A program made the translations under genes and the position numbers. 28,767 bases of DNA, taken from NCBI GenBank assembly GCA_015146655.1, contig VKHL01000218.1:1-28767 (forward strand), given 5' to 3'. Positions 16,347 through 24,089 of the stretch are shown piece by piece. Numbering within the stretch: the stretch's first letter is position 1; every line of letters begins with the position of its first letter. The notes beneath the pieces were generated by a model. It was given only the letters and a program-made list of their open reading frames with translations. It ran no database searches and was not told the origin of the DNA. This DNA comes from Ochromonas danica (lineage: Eukaryota; Sar; Chrysophyceae; Chromulinales; Chromulinaceae).

Positions 16347-16766
16347 ATGGACTTCTACGAGACGGTTTCCTTCACTGACATGCGTAAATATGGCACGGCG
16401 CCGCCCGTCCGCGCGACCATGCCATCGGTGGACCTGGCCGACTGTTGGAAAAAGGCAAGTCGGGACTTGAAAACAAATGCACGCGCCACCGTGCAGTTCC
16501 TGTCCGAGCACGCGCGGATCGAGGCCGAGGCGGGACTAAAAGACGCCGACCGACTCGTCGTAAAACTCCTGGAGCTGCACCGAACGGGCGTCGTCGAATG
16601 GCCAGCCATGATCGATCATCTGAGTTACTACGCTCAACTTGTTCTTGCAGCTTTCGCGTCGCATCCTATGCACGCGGACATCTCGGAAGTCTGCCGCGGG
16701 TTTTTCAAATGCACCTGCCACATGTGGTCGCGGGAGGATGTAGCGGCGCATTACGCGCGAGTGTAA
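16347..16766 (+). CDS. Unknown 139-residue protein
   Basis: 139 residues from the ATG at 16347. Not recognised. It looks mainly helical, with amphipathic segments (VQFLSEHARIEAEAGL, ADRLVVKLLELHRTG, MIDHLSYYAQLVLAAFASH), and ends with a short Cys/His-containing part (CRGFFKCTCHMW). It is GC-rich and reads like genuine coding sequence. It is the first gene of block B, 100 bp after the TTAGGG tract. It faces a minus-strand ORF, with a G-rich hairpin between the bulk of the two, the same arrangement as at 6.69 kb. Confidence 0.65.
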   Translation: MDFYETVSFTDMRKYGTAPPVRATMPSVDLADCWKKASRDLKTNARATVQFLSEHARIEAEAGLKDADRLVVKLLELHRTGVVEWPAMIDHLSYYAQLVLAAFASHPMHADISEVCRGFFKCTCHMWSREDVAAHYARV

Positions 16767-16822
16767 ACACGTAAATTTACACGACACCCACGTTTCTTGC
16801 TGCAGGGTTTTAAACAGTTAAA

Positions 16823-17056
16823 TTACATGTATCCGTTCCCTTGCTTCCGGGGCAGGGGGGTTGGGGGGGCATGCTGCCCCCCCAGAGCTGCGATCGCGCG
16901 GCGGATCACCTGCAGCACGCCGCCGCGGCCGCCTTCCAGCTCCTGCAGATACGGGAGCAGCTGCCACTCGGGAACCTCGGTCAATGGCCGATGAATGTTG
17001 TCCACATAATAGCCATTCACGGGTTTTCCGTGGCGAGTCAGGTCCGTGATGGACAT
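16823..17056 (-). CDS. Short ORF, possible partial gene
   Basis: 77 residues from the ATG at 17056; the frame stays open upstream to about 17160 without another ATG. MSITDLTRHGKPVNGYYVDN and WQLLPYLQELEGGRGGVLQVIRRAIAAL read like real protein with a helical end. The C-terminal GGQHAPPTPLPRKQ is encoded across the G-rich hairpin. No family is recognised. It may be a short gene or a piece of a larger one. What precedes it (17057-17262) is AT-rich with a small duplication, tgtaatacactaag and tgtaatatactaag. Confidence 0.4.
   Translation of the reverse strand: MSITDLTRHGKPVNGYYVDNIHRPLTEVPEWQLLPYLQELEGGRGGVLQVIRRAIAALGGQHAPPTPLPRKQGNGYM
16862..16884. terminator. G-rich hairpin between facing genes, second copy
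   Basis: T, seven G, C, A, then a TGC loop, then T, G, seven C, A: a 10-bp perfect stem. The same plan as the hairpin at 6693-6716, including the TGC loop. It lies about 95 bp after the stop of the 139-residue gene and within the last codons of the facing ORF. Likely a 3'-end signal. Confidence 0.6.
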
Positions 17057-17421
17057 CACGGGGTCGCCCTTGTGAACCACATCTGCGACGGACGGCTGTA
17101 CTACAACATAAGGTTGTTGATGTTGTATTGTATTAAGTTCTATTACATGAGAGATACTGTGTTATCTATTAGTATGGTGCGTAGGAGACAGCTATGTAAT
17201 ACACTAAGAGTTGTGTAATATACTAAGCATGAACAGCTTCGTGCTACACTTCTCCTTCCTAGAAAAACAGGATCCGCCAGCCGGTCTTTGCGGACTGGAC
17301 AGATTACGCAGAAGACCTGGCATGGCTGCGCAATCCGCTCGGTCAAGCGAATCTTCGCTGTGTCCGTCTGTACCTGTATCCCATCTTATTGGCCACTCCC
17401 CTTTGCAGTCAGTTGCTGGTT

Positions 17422-18681
17422 ATGGAAAAACTCGTTAAACTGCAGTGGGCGGAACGCACATTCCGTTATCTTTGCAAGCGAGGATGCGGTGGCCAGCGCG
17501 TGTGCGCGGCTGCTGCCGAGGTCGGCTCGATCCGATGTCTGCAAATTGCCGGCGAGCAGTATGCGTTCAATGAAAGCACCCTTTGTCACGCGGTGGCGAG
17601 CAACGACGTGGTGTTTATGTCCAAAGTGTGTGCGGCCGCGCCCGTCATGCAGTCTGTACGGCCGGCCGAGAACGCCGTGTGTGTTGCGTCTCATATGGCC
17701 CTGCAATATGTGATGGAGCACGGTTGTCGATCAGATGCTGTCCTCTGCAACCGAGCGGCGGAACGCAATGATGTGGAGTGTTTGCGTTACCTGCAAGACC
17801 GCTGCGGATGTTGTTCGAACCAAGTCATCGAGCTGGCTGCCAAATCCAACGCGCTGGCCTGTCTGAAATTCGCGCACCGCCAGGGAGGGTGGTGGGATCC
17901 TGCGCGCTCGATGTGCATTTGCACGCATGCCCTGCATGCCTCGTCGCTCGCCAGTCTGCGCTATGCGCACGAGCAAATGAAGTGTTCTATGTTCACGTTC
18001 GAGTGTCCTGCAATTACATCGGCAGCGAGCCAGGCGCACTGCAGTGTTTGTTGTACTTGTTGTGTTGCGGTTGTGGATTTGACTCCTTGCTGGCATCGTT
18101 TGTTGTGTCTAGTGCTGTGTGGGGAATGGTCTATGCGCACTCGCATTGGTGCAATCTGGTGGGTGTTGCTTGCATACACAGTTTTCTGTTTTTATTGGCG
18201 ACACATTAGTAACTGTGTTCCTGCAAATACATGGCACAAATCCCTTGCGCCGCTGTGCAAACAGATTCTTCTCGATTGCCCACTTGATGGTGCATTGCAT
18301 AGACCAAGCAGTCTAGAGCTTCGGTCGCGGCGCTTTTGGAAACAAGGCCGTGCATCGGGCAGCCGTGCAAGTGAGCACAGACCAACAACCCCAGTCGCTC
18401 ATTCGCGGCAGCAACGAAGTCGCACAAGTCGGGACTCCAGAAACACCCCTCCTCTCGGTGACGCAGCAAGAAAACGAAGGCCGGAACGAAATCCGACGGA
18501 CAGCGCCGTGCCACATCATGCAATCGCAAAGACATGGACAGCATGCTTTGCCTCCGCGGCCAGTGATAGTATCGTAACCAGCGCAAGGTGTTGCGCTGGT
18601 TGTTCCAGTCCTCGCGATGCTCGATCCAATCCAGAACGGGGACATCGTTTGACAAAGGGTCAACGCATTCCTCAGGGTTGA
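17422..18681 (+). CDS. Ankyrin-like repeat protein A
   Basis: Frame open from 17263; the first ATG is at 17422 (MEKLVKLQWAERTFRYLCKR). The segment up to about 18000 shows degenerate ankyrin-like repeats of the kind common in protist and giant-virus proteins, with 'C..AA..g...CL.y......C' spacing. Examples are CAAAAEVGSIRCLQIAGEQ, LCNRAAERNDVECLRYLQDR, VIELAAKSNALACLKFAHRQ and THALHASSLASLRYAHEQ. These mediate protein-protein contacts and are often linked to ubiquitin-ligase adaptors. The part beyond about 18200 lies opposite ankyrin-like gene B and has no repeat character, so the true 3' boundary is uncertain. Coding-like sequence just upstream of the ATG (17263-17421) suggests the 5' boundary is uncertain too. 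Confidence 0.55.
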   Translation: MEKLVKLQWAERTFRYLCKRGCGGQRVCAAAAEVGSIRCLQIAGEQYAFNESTLCHAVASNDVVFMSKVCAAAPVMQSVRPAENAVCVASHMALQYVMEHGCRSDAVLCNRAAERNDVECLRYLQDRCGCCSNQVIELAAKSNALACLKFAHRQGGWWDPARSMCICTHALHASSLASLRYAHEQMKCSMFTFECPAITSAASQAHCSVCCTCCVAVVDLTPCWHRLLCLVLCGEWSMRTRIGAIWWVLLAYTVFCFYWRHISNCVPANTWHKSLAPLCKQILLDCPLDGALHRPSSLELRSRRFWKQGRASGSRASEHRPTTPVAHSRQQRSRTSRDSRNTPPLGDAARKRRPERNPTDSAVPHHAIAKTWTACFASAASDSIVTSARCCAGCSSPRDARSNPERGHRLTKGQRIPQG

Positions 18682-18877
18682 TCCATTGGTAGACACTTGC
18701 TGGCCAACAACGTGCACCATCATGCCACATGCGCATCCACCAGGATCGATGCAAGATCATGGTGGCGGGAGCGGTCGTGTTGACACTGCCGGACATGCGC
18801 AACTGTAAACGCTGCAACGGGGAAAGTGCATCCGTGTATCGAACCACGGTTTGAAACTCGACACGACGTCGCTTCAT
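18206..18877 (-). CDS. Ankyrin-like repeat protein B
   Basis: 223 residues from the ATG at 18877 (MKRRRVEFQTVV). The first half has aromatic-rich sequence (ILHRSWWMRMWHDGARCW, LDWIEHREDWNNQRNTLRWL). The second half has degenerate ankyrin-like repeats: LCDFVAAANERLGLLVCAHL-HGCPM, VSKSAATEALDCLVYAMHHQ and VCTAAQGICAMYL. The 'HGCPM' turn is typical of viral and protist ankyrin families ('x-G-C-P-W'). It is convergent with ankyrin-like gene A and their 3' parts overlap or nearly touch. The pair may derive from an inverted duplication, although sequence similarity is low. Confidence 0.6.
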   Translation of the reverse strand: MKRRRVEFQTVVRYTDALSPLQRLQLRMSGSVNTTAPATMILHRSWWMRMWHDGARCWPASVYQWINPEECVDPLSNDVPVLDWIEHREDWNNQRNTLRWLRYYHWPRRQSMLSMSLRLHDVARRCPSDFVPAFVFLLRHREEGCFWSPDLCDFVAAANERLGLLVCAHLHGCPMHGLVSKSAATEALDCLVYAMHHQVGNREESVCTAAQGICAMYLQEHSY

Positions 18878-19373
18878 CGAAAGAAACAATGAACACACAG
18901 AGAGAGAACGATTGTGCGCCCCAATCGGCAATGCGGGTGTCCCGTTGAAACGGCTTCTCAGCGGCTGTATTTGCATTCTTGAAGCTGCGGCCGCATCCTC
19001 GGAGCTGCAGGTGTCACAATTGTGCATCCCTTACGGCCAAGCTATGTTCGCACGGCTCAAGTCGATGCTCATGGAATAAAGGTGGGTTTGATTCGGCAGT
19101 TTTTAACTGCCCAATCATACGCAACTTTATTCCATGAACCTTGACTTTGAGCGTTTGGACAAGCCGCAACCAAATCGATTGAAAGTTTCATCAATGATCG
19201 CAAAGAAAGAAGTGCAACTTTTTTGCACATTTTTTTTTGCAACAAAAAAACACTTTTCAAATTCTCATAAAACAATGAACGTCGTCCAATTACCTTTTCC
19301 ATCAAACGAAAAACGCTTTTACTTGGGTTTTAATTAGGATGAAAAAGCAACACATGGTTTTTTACCATTGCAA
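18878..19373. other. Intergenic region with long hairpin
   Basis: 496 bp between divergent genes. It contains the 33-bp-stem hairpin at 19069-19137 and A/T runs near 19228-19252. No gene recognised. Confidence 0.5.
19069..19137. repeat. Long inverted repeat (33-bp arms, 3-base loop)
   Basis: Arm 1 (19069-19101) starts tcatggaataaag and ends ggcagtt. Arm 2 (19105-19137) starts aactgccc and ends ctttattccatga. 29 of 33 positions pair and the loop is ttt. As RNA it would form one long hairpin with four mismatches. It lies in an intergenic region with no gene end close by, so it need not be a terminator; a structured small RNA, a minimal inverted-repeat element or a recombination site are alternatives. 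Confidence 0.75.
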
Positions 19374-19841
19374 ATGTTTGACCACGGACCCTCGACCACA
19401 TATGATCATAATCATGGCGAACCGATAATCATCAACGTCCCTGAAGCAACCGTTGTGCGCTACACGGAACCAAGCGACCTTTGCTGTTACCCTAACCCTT
19501 TGCGAACCCTTTGCGAAATCAGTTTTCCGTTGAAAAATGAACATTTGATTCATTTCATCACTGCATTGGAAACTCATTGCAAGGAACGAATCGTGGAACT
19601 GATCGGAAATAGATTTGTGCCCGCCACAAATCACGAACACGTGGAAAGTTGTTTGTCACCACTTTTACGACTTCGATTGACTACACCCGGTTCTCCTCCT
19701 TGCATGTATCTTCTCGCATTTATTCCTCCAACGACGGAATTCTCTGTTCCTAACAATGCAACCGGCAGTGTGCATCTTGAATTCGAGAATGTGTTTGTCC
19801 TAACCCAACCAAATGTCTTCGGCAGTGTTGCGCAAATTTGA
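19374..19841 (+). CDS. Unknown 155-residue protein
   Basis: 155 residues from the ATG at 19374. Not recognised. His-rich N-terminus (YDHNHGE), then alternating hydrophobic strands (EPIIINVPEATVVRY, LCEISFPL, SPLLRLRLTTPGS, PCMYLLAFIPP), ending SVHLEFENVFVLTQPNVFG. A mostly beta protein is likely. It converges on the 144-residue gene at 19945, with about 100 bp between the two stops and no obvious hairpin. Confidence 0.6.
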   Translation: MFDHGPSTTYDHNHGEPIIINVPEATVVRYTEPSDLCCYPNPLRTLCEISFPLKNEHLIHFITALETHCKERIVELIGNRFVPATNHEHVESCLSPLLRLRLTTPGSPPCMYLLAFIPPTTEFSVPNNATGSVHLEFENVFVLTQPNVFGSVAQI

Positions 19842-19944
19842 ACAATCCCCACCGCCACCGAGCGCGGCAACTTGTTCATGATGTGGATAGTTCCGTGTTG
19901 AAGAGGAGCGTGTGTGCAAGTTGTGTGTTATCAATGGGTTAACA

Positions 19945-20379
19945 TTAAACTGTATGCAACGACGACAAGTAGTGATAGTGTTGAATCACACTGGTGTAAA
20001 CACGAAAGTAGGTGAGCAGAATGGGGTGCGTTCGCGGCAAGAAGATGTCGCTCATCAGCAATCGTCCGAGAACTCGGCAGGAGATGTACACACGATCTGG
20101 CGTGTCTGGAGCGATTGTCCCCAGGAAATCGCATTGGGGTTTCAGCTGCAAGTCGGGCGAAAGCAGAGAATTCAGGATGTTCCTCCGGAGATCGTCGAAC
20201 GAATAGGCAATGGCCGAAAATTGCAGCAGCAGCTGCAAAAGAGAGTCGACGTCGATGAAGTATTGGGCGTGCGGATCGGCCGCAAGCAGCACCAGCTCGA
20301 TGGCGCGGCGTCTGACCGACTCTGGAATGCAACAGAGGAAAGGATCGTTCATCGCGGCTTGGACAATGCGAGGCTTCAT
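19945..20379 (-). CDS. Unknown 144-residue protein
   Basis: 144 residues from the ATG at 20379. Mainly helical (SVRRRAIELVLLAADPHA, DVDSLLQLLLQFSAIAYSFDDLRRNILNSLL). No motif is recognised. It lies 61 bp downstream of the 701-residue gene on the same strand, so the two may be co-expressed. Confidence 0.6.
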   Translation of the reverse strand: MKPRIVQAAMNDPFLCCIPESVRRRAIELVLLAADPHAQYFIDVDSLLQLLLQFSAIAYSFDDLRRNILNSLLSPDLQLKPQCDFLGTIAPDTPDRVYISCRVLGRLLMSDIFLPRTHPILLTYFRVYTSVIQHYHYLSSLHTV

Positions 20380-20440
20380 TGTTGTTGTCTTGCAAAGAAT
20401 TGTGGCATCGTCAGCGGACGCTTTGCAGGTCGACTTGTTG

Positions 20441-22546
20441 TTAGACCCGCTGTATCGAGGTGTCTTGGTCCACCATCTCGGCGTTGCCGTCGTGCCGGCG
20501 CCGATCGGGCTCTAGATTCATGAAACGTTGGACGCGACGCGTGTGATTTCGGTTGCGTTCGAATTGTCGCAGGGGGCGACAGGCCAGGGTGCCCGGGATG
20601 TGGCGAAAGTGGGTGGGGCAGCGCGCGACGATGAAATTCTTGTTGACGCAGCGATGCAGCAGTTGCTGGTAGGCGTTGCGAACATTCTCGTCGGCGAAGA
20701 AGTTCGCTGGATCGGTGCGCATGTCGCGCTGCTTGCGCGTGCGAAACTTGCGGGTGCCGCGCGGGCAGCGCAGCGGTCGTTGCTCGGGCTCCAATTGCTG
20801 CCAGGCGTCGTGCGCCCGCGGGAAATGCGGGGGACGCACGTACTCGTGCGCGTCGTTCATGGGGTAGGAGAAGACGGGCGGATCCACGGAGAACGGCCGC
20901 AAATCCGGCGGCAAGGCGGCAATGTCCTGCACGTAGTATCGCAATCGCCGCGGGTCGTTCAGGGCCGTTTCCATGTCTTGGTACGGCAAGTAGGCATCTC
21001 CGAAGATGGCCACGCGGCGAATGTCGGCCGTCGGAATGCGGTGCTGGAACAAGTTGAGCACCTCGTGCTGATTTTCGCCGCGTGGGATCACGAATTCCAG
21101 TGCGTTGCAGTGCGCCGGAGCGTACGCGGGGACGTGTTCGTCGCTGTCGAACGGCAGCAAGATGTTGTGTCCGCCATTGCGTCCGCTGTGCTCTTCCAGC
21201 AGGTCGTGCACTTGAAAGAGAGGCGCGCCGGGCAAACCGCTGGTGATGTTGAAGGTGTCGAATGGAATGTTTTGCAACACGCAGTGGACAAACCCGTTCA
21301 GCAGCAAGTTGAGCGGCGGCGCGAGCGCCTGGGCTTCCTTCATTTGTCGCGTCTTGTGCAGCGCGGCGGGGTTGTTTGGGCCGGGCTCAAAAGGATTGAG
21401 CGGATCGACGGGCGGCAGCAAAAAGTCGCCGCCGCGCTGAATGACCGCACGTCGCCGACGTCGAGTGCGATTTTCGCGACGGCCGGTGGGTCCTCGTCGT
21501 TTTCTTCCTCGGCCTCCACCAAAGAAAGAGAACTCGCTGCCGCTGTCGCTGTCTTGCTCATTGAGCTCGGGGGGCAAGGCAGCGGCAGGCGCAACCGCCG
21601 CGGCCGCCGCCGGGGGCGGTGCATTGGCCGGCGGCGTGTGCCACACTTCCGCACCGTTGTAGTTGATCGGCGCCCGGTGCAATCGGGCGTTTCGCGGCAC
21701 TATTTTGCGCAAACGAGAGTACATCAACGCCCGCATCATGTCGGGCGGAAACTGCAGATTCATAACGAAGCACGCTTCGTCGCGATCATAAAACAACGAC
21801 GCAAACTTGATCTGCTGGATGGCCCGTTGAATGGTTTGCGTGATCCCCATTACATTGATGTCAAACAGCGGGAAATTCAGCAGGTGATATTCAGCGATGG
21901 CTTTCCAAATGGACAACAAACGCAAGATGCGCAAAGAAAAAGCTGCATTCAACACGTGACCGATGTTAAATCTCGGAGTGTTGGCGTGTCCGGTGTAGAG
22001 CCGGCGCACATCTTCGGGACTCACGACTTGCGGGGGCTGGGCGGGGTTATGGGTGTTGAACCATCGCAACTGGGCGGGGCGCAGATAGACCTCGATGAAT
22101 CCCATTCGATTGCTGCGATACCAGGCAATTTGGTTGGTGTGTGGCATGTCGCGGTCTTTTAATCCCGTGCGTGCATTTTGCCGCAAGTGGACGGGGTCAT
22201 TGGCAAGCGTGACTTGCAACACGCGTTCGATCGGTCCGGGGGCTGGAGCTGCGTTGGGGGCGGCGACATGGGGAGCGGGATTGTGCGGAAAAGCGGCGAA
22301 CACGTCGGGGTTGGCCAGGTCGTTGGGTGGCAATGGCCGAACGAAGAGACGCAGGTCTTGGCCGTGCGGCGGGGCGGGGATGAAGTCGGCGGGAATGAAA
22401 CCTTCGGGAAAGGCCTCGGCTTGGAATCCCGGGGGTGGGAAGACATCGGGAGGATTTGCGTTCAGCATCTGTAGAAGGTCATCCACCGGATCGATAGCAT
22501 CATTGTCAAACAAGTCCGGATTGAATTCAATGTCATCGAAATTCAT
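20441..22546 (-). CDS. Large unknown protein with Pro/Ala, acidic and basic linkers
   Basis: 701 residues from the ATG at 22546. Residues 1-100 are acidic and Pro-rich (DDIEFNPDLFDNDAIDPVDD). Residues about 110-300 look globular and helical (LRILRLLSIWKAIAEYHLL). Residues about 302-370 form a low-complexity linker: a Pro/Ala run, then DSDSGSEF, then a basic cluster (GRGRKRR, RTRRRRRAV) that could be a nuclear localisation or nucleic-acid-binding signal. The C-terminal half is globular again (ALEFVIPRGENQHEVLNLFQ, IRRVAIFGDAYLPYQDM) and Arg/His-rich near the end. No family is recognised. Size and layout would fit a structural or DNA-associated protein. Its start lies 13 bp from the divergent gene at 22560, with a GTATAC palindrome between them. 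Confidence 0.78.
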   Translation of the reverse strand: MNFDDIEFNPDLFDNDAIDPVDDLLQMLNANPPDVFPPPGFQAEAFPEGFIPADFIPAPPHGQDLRLFVRPLPPNDLANPDVFAAFPHNPAPHVAAPNAAPAPGPIERVLQVTLANDPVHLRQNARTGLKDRDMPHTNQIAWYRSNRMGFIEVYLRPAQLRWFNTHNPAQPPQVVSPEDVRRLYTGHANTPRFNIGHVLNAAFSLRILRLLSIWKAIAEYHLLNFPLFDINVMGITQTIQRAIQQIKFASLFYDRDEACFVMNLQFPPDMMRALMYSRLRKIVPRNARLHRAPINYNGAEVWHTPPANAPPPAAAAAVAPAAALPPELNEQDSDSGSEFSFFGGGRGRKRRGPTGRRENRTRRRRRAVIQRGGDFLLPPVDPLNPFEPGPNNPAALHKTRQMKEAQALAPPLNLLLNGFVHCVLQNIPFDTFNITSGLPGAPLFQVHDLLEEHSGRNGGHNILLPFDSDEHVPAYAPAHCNALEFVIPRGENQHEVLNLFQHRIPTADIRRVAIFGDAYLPYQDMETALNDPRRLRYYVQDIAALPPDLRPFSVDPPVFSYPMNDAHEYVRPPHFPRAHDAWQQLEPEQRPLRCPRGTRKFRTRKQRDMRTDPANFFADENVRNAYQQLLHRCVNKNFIVARCPTHFRHIPGTLACRPLRQFERNRNHTRRVQRFMNLEPDRRRHDGNAEMVDQDTSIQRV

Positions 22547-22562
22547 CTTTGTATACAAGATG
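22544..22562. promoter_or_regulatory. Near-palindromic divergent start region with GTATAC
   Basis: The 19 bases read CAT, then a 13-base spacer with TTGTATACAA, then ATG. They form a near-perfect palindrome with a start codon at each end, one for the 701-residue gene (leftward) and one for the 115-residue gene (rightward). GTATAC (22551-22556) lies 3-4 bp from each ATG. This is too close for a classical TATA box. It resembles the arrangement of poxvirus late promoters, where initiation occurs at the start codon; that comparison is inference. Confidence 0.5.
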
Positions 22563-22907
22563 TCTGAGTTTCGTGCAGATTGTCCAGTTCACTGTCGTCG
22601 TGAGTTGGTGCGCGGCTGGGTGCCTCCTCCCAACGGAGCCGGGCCGCGCATCGGCTCGCATTTCCGCAGCGTGATGAATCTGGGAGACTATTTAGATCGA
22701 CGCCAATGCAACAGTCATTCAGCCGGTGCGATGGCCGAAGCCGCAGTGGCGCGCAAACCCGGTCGTCACACGCGGCCGCTCAGCAGTCTCTGCGTCCGCT
22801 CGCCGGAAGTGCCCTGCGCGGCCTGCAATCCGCGATATGTGGCCGACAGTTCGGAATACACGCGATATCGACGCATTTCAGCATTTGCAAAGGGACAGAC
22901 GGTTTAA
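22560..22907 (+). CDS. Small Cys-containing protein
   Basis: 115 residues from the ATG at 22560 (MSEFRADCPVHCRREL). It contains CPVHC, a basic N-terminal half, and SLCVRSPEVPCAACNPRYV near the C-terminus. The two Cys groups (C-x3-C and C-x2-C) could bind one metal ion. No family is recognised. Divergent from the 701-residue gene and convergent with the gene at 22933, with 25 bp between stops. Confidence 0.65.
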   Translation: MSEFRADCPVHCRRELVRGWVPPPNGAGPRIGSHFRSVMNLGDYLDRRQCNSHSAGAMAEAAVARKPGRHTRPLSSLCVRSPEVPCAACNPRYVADSSEYTRYRRISAFAKGQTV

Positions 22908-22932
22908 TTTTACACGCGCACACAACACTGAG

Positions 22933-23406
22933 CTATTCAGAGGAGGACGGGCCATCGTCGTCCGCGGGTGCCGCAAGGCACAAAGGAACAGCAGACGTCT
23001 CACTTGGGGGAACCGAAAACGATGTGCGCACGGTGGTCTCGTTGGTCAGCCTGTTTTTAGTGATAGTAGTGATGTGGACCTTGGGCAACGAACGGTTCCT
23101 CAGCACTGTCGCCTTTTGACGCACTCTCCTATTCTTATCGTCGTCGCCGCCGCTGTCCTCGTTGCTGGCATCGTCGTCGCCGCCGCTGTCCTCGTTGCTG
23201 GCATTATCGTCGCCGCCGCTGTCCTCGTTGCTGGCATCGTCGTCGTCGTTGATGCAAATGACATGGTTGTCGTTGTTGTTCATTGCTTCTTGCGTTCGTT
23301 TGCGCTTGCCGAGAAACCCATCCGCAAGGAGCGACGTTGATACACCATCGGGCTCGTCGAGGAGCGTCGACTCTGTGGATGACGTGTTTGTTTTCTCCAA
23401 GGTCAT
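22933..23406 (-). CDS. Acidic-repeat protein with KRKR signal
   Basis: 157 residues from the ATG at 23406; an upstream non-ATG extension is not supported. It has a short Ser/Thr-rich start, then GFLGKRKRTQEAM (a candidate nuclear localisation signal). Next comes a tandem 11-residue repeat DASNEDSGGDD (about 3 copies), then a basic stretch (KNRRVRQKATVLRNRSL). The C-terminus has strand-like segments (KVHITTITKNRLTNETTVRTSFSV). The alternation of basic and acidic tracts is common in chromatin or nucleic-acid chaperone-like proteins. No family is recognised. Confidence 0.6.
   Translation of the reverse strand: MTLEKTNTSSTESTLLDEPDGVSTSLLADGFLGKRKRTQEAMNNNDNHVICINDDDDASNEDSGGDDNASNEDSGGDDDASNEDSGGDDDKNRRVRQKATVLRNRSLPKVHITTITKNRLTNETTVRTSFSVPPSETSAVPLCLAAPADDDGPSSSE
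23136..23250. repeat. 33-bp coding repeat, three copies
   Basis: On the plus strand the unit is cgtcgccgccgctgtcctcg followed by ttgctggca and a short variable end. It encodes DASNEDSGGDD on the minus strand. The copies are nearly identical, indicating recent expansion. Confidence 0.88.
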
Positions 23407-23497
23407 TCGATTGTTAGTTCTCCCTCGGGACCGTCCATGCAAACAAGTCGACCAAATTTGTTGTTGGGTTGCAGCCGAACACTGTTGTACAAATAAA

Positions 23498-23857
23498 ATG
23501 CAACACAACACAGTTTCCATGCACGTTTCTTCTGATTTGGTGCGTACATTTGTTGATGTAATGGAACAGGCCATTTGTCTTATGGAAAACACCGACTATG
23601 TTATTCATAATTCTCTGTTCCACCAACTCACCTCATTGAAACGCACACATTGCAAGCTCGTTTCCTGCTCAACCTACCAGCGTCTTTGGCACGAATGTCA
23701 GGATTGGCTCAACGACGGCATCAATAACCGCATGGACAATTGGGGCGGTGTTCCATGCAAGTGCAGTGAAGAATATGTTCGATGGGAAAAGTGCATGCAT
23801 GTTCATGCACGATTGCTGTCTTGCCGTTGGCGTAGCTGTGACACGTTCAACTTGTAA
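23498..23857 (+). CDS. Small His/Cys-rich helical protein
   Basis: 119 residues from the ATG at 23498. The N-terminal half looks helical (LVRTFVDVMEQAICLMENTDYVIHNSLFHQLTSL). The C-terminal half has CKLVSCSTYQRLWHECQDW and CKCSEEYVRWEKCMHVHARLLSC, with eight Cys and several His that could coordinate zinc. No family is recognised. Between its stop and the stop of the convergent gene at 24090 are 232 bp with no recognised feature. Confidence 0.6.
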   Translation: MQHNTVSMHVSSDLVRTFVDVMEQAICLMENTDYVIHNSLFHQLTSLKRTHCKLVSCSTYQRLWHECQDWLNDGINNRMDNWGGVPCKCSEEYVRWEKCMHVHARLLSCRWRSCDTFNL

Positions 23858-24089
23858 AGAGTTGACTTTCAACTTTTTTTCGTCATGTCTTGATTTTCGC
23901 AAACAAGCCGAGGGGAAAGGCTGCATTCGCCATGCCGCGCGTCTTCACGATCTCACCACCGACTTTTGCGGTTGCACAGCGACCAACGCGCACGAAAAAA
24001 AAATAAGAATGCAGACTGGTGATTTCACGAACATTGTCCTCTCGGTTGAGAACACATGTCTATGTGTGGGTTTGTGTTTGTTTATTCGT

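Noticed and set aside
19488-19503. A third telomere-like motif (accctaaccctttgcg)
   Set aside because: Only about one and a half units, and it lies inside a coding region (LCCYPNPLRTLC), so chance is the simpler explanation.
20528-22162. Long plus-strand open frame (544 residues)
   Set aside because: It lies entirely opposite the 701-residue gene. Its composition is an Arg/Gly/Val-rich mirror of a GC-rich gene and it shows no domain. The minus-strand frame has an ATG, an upstream motif and sensible layout.
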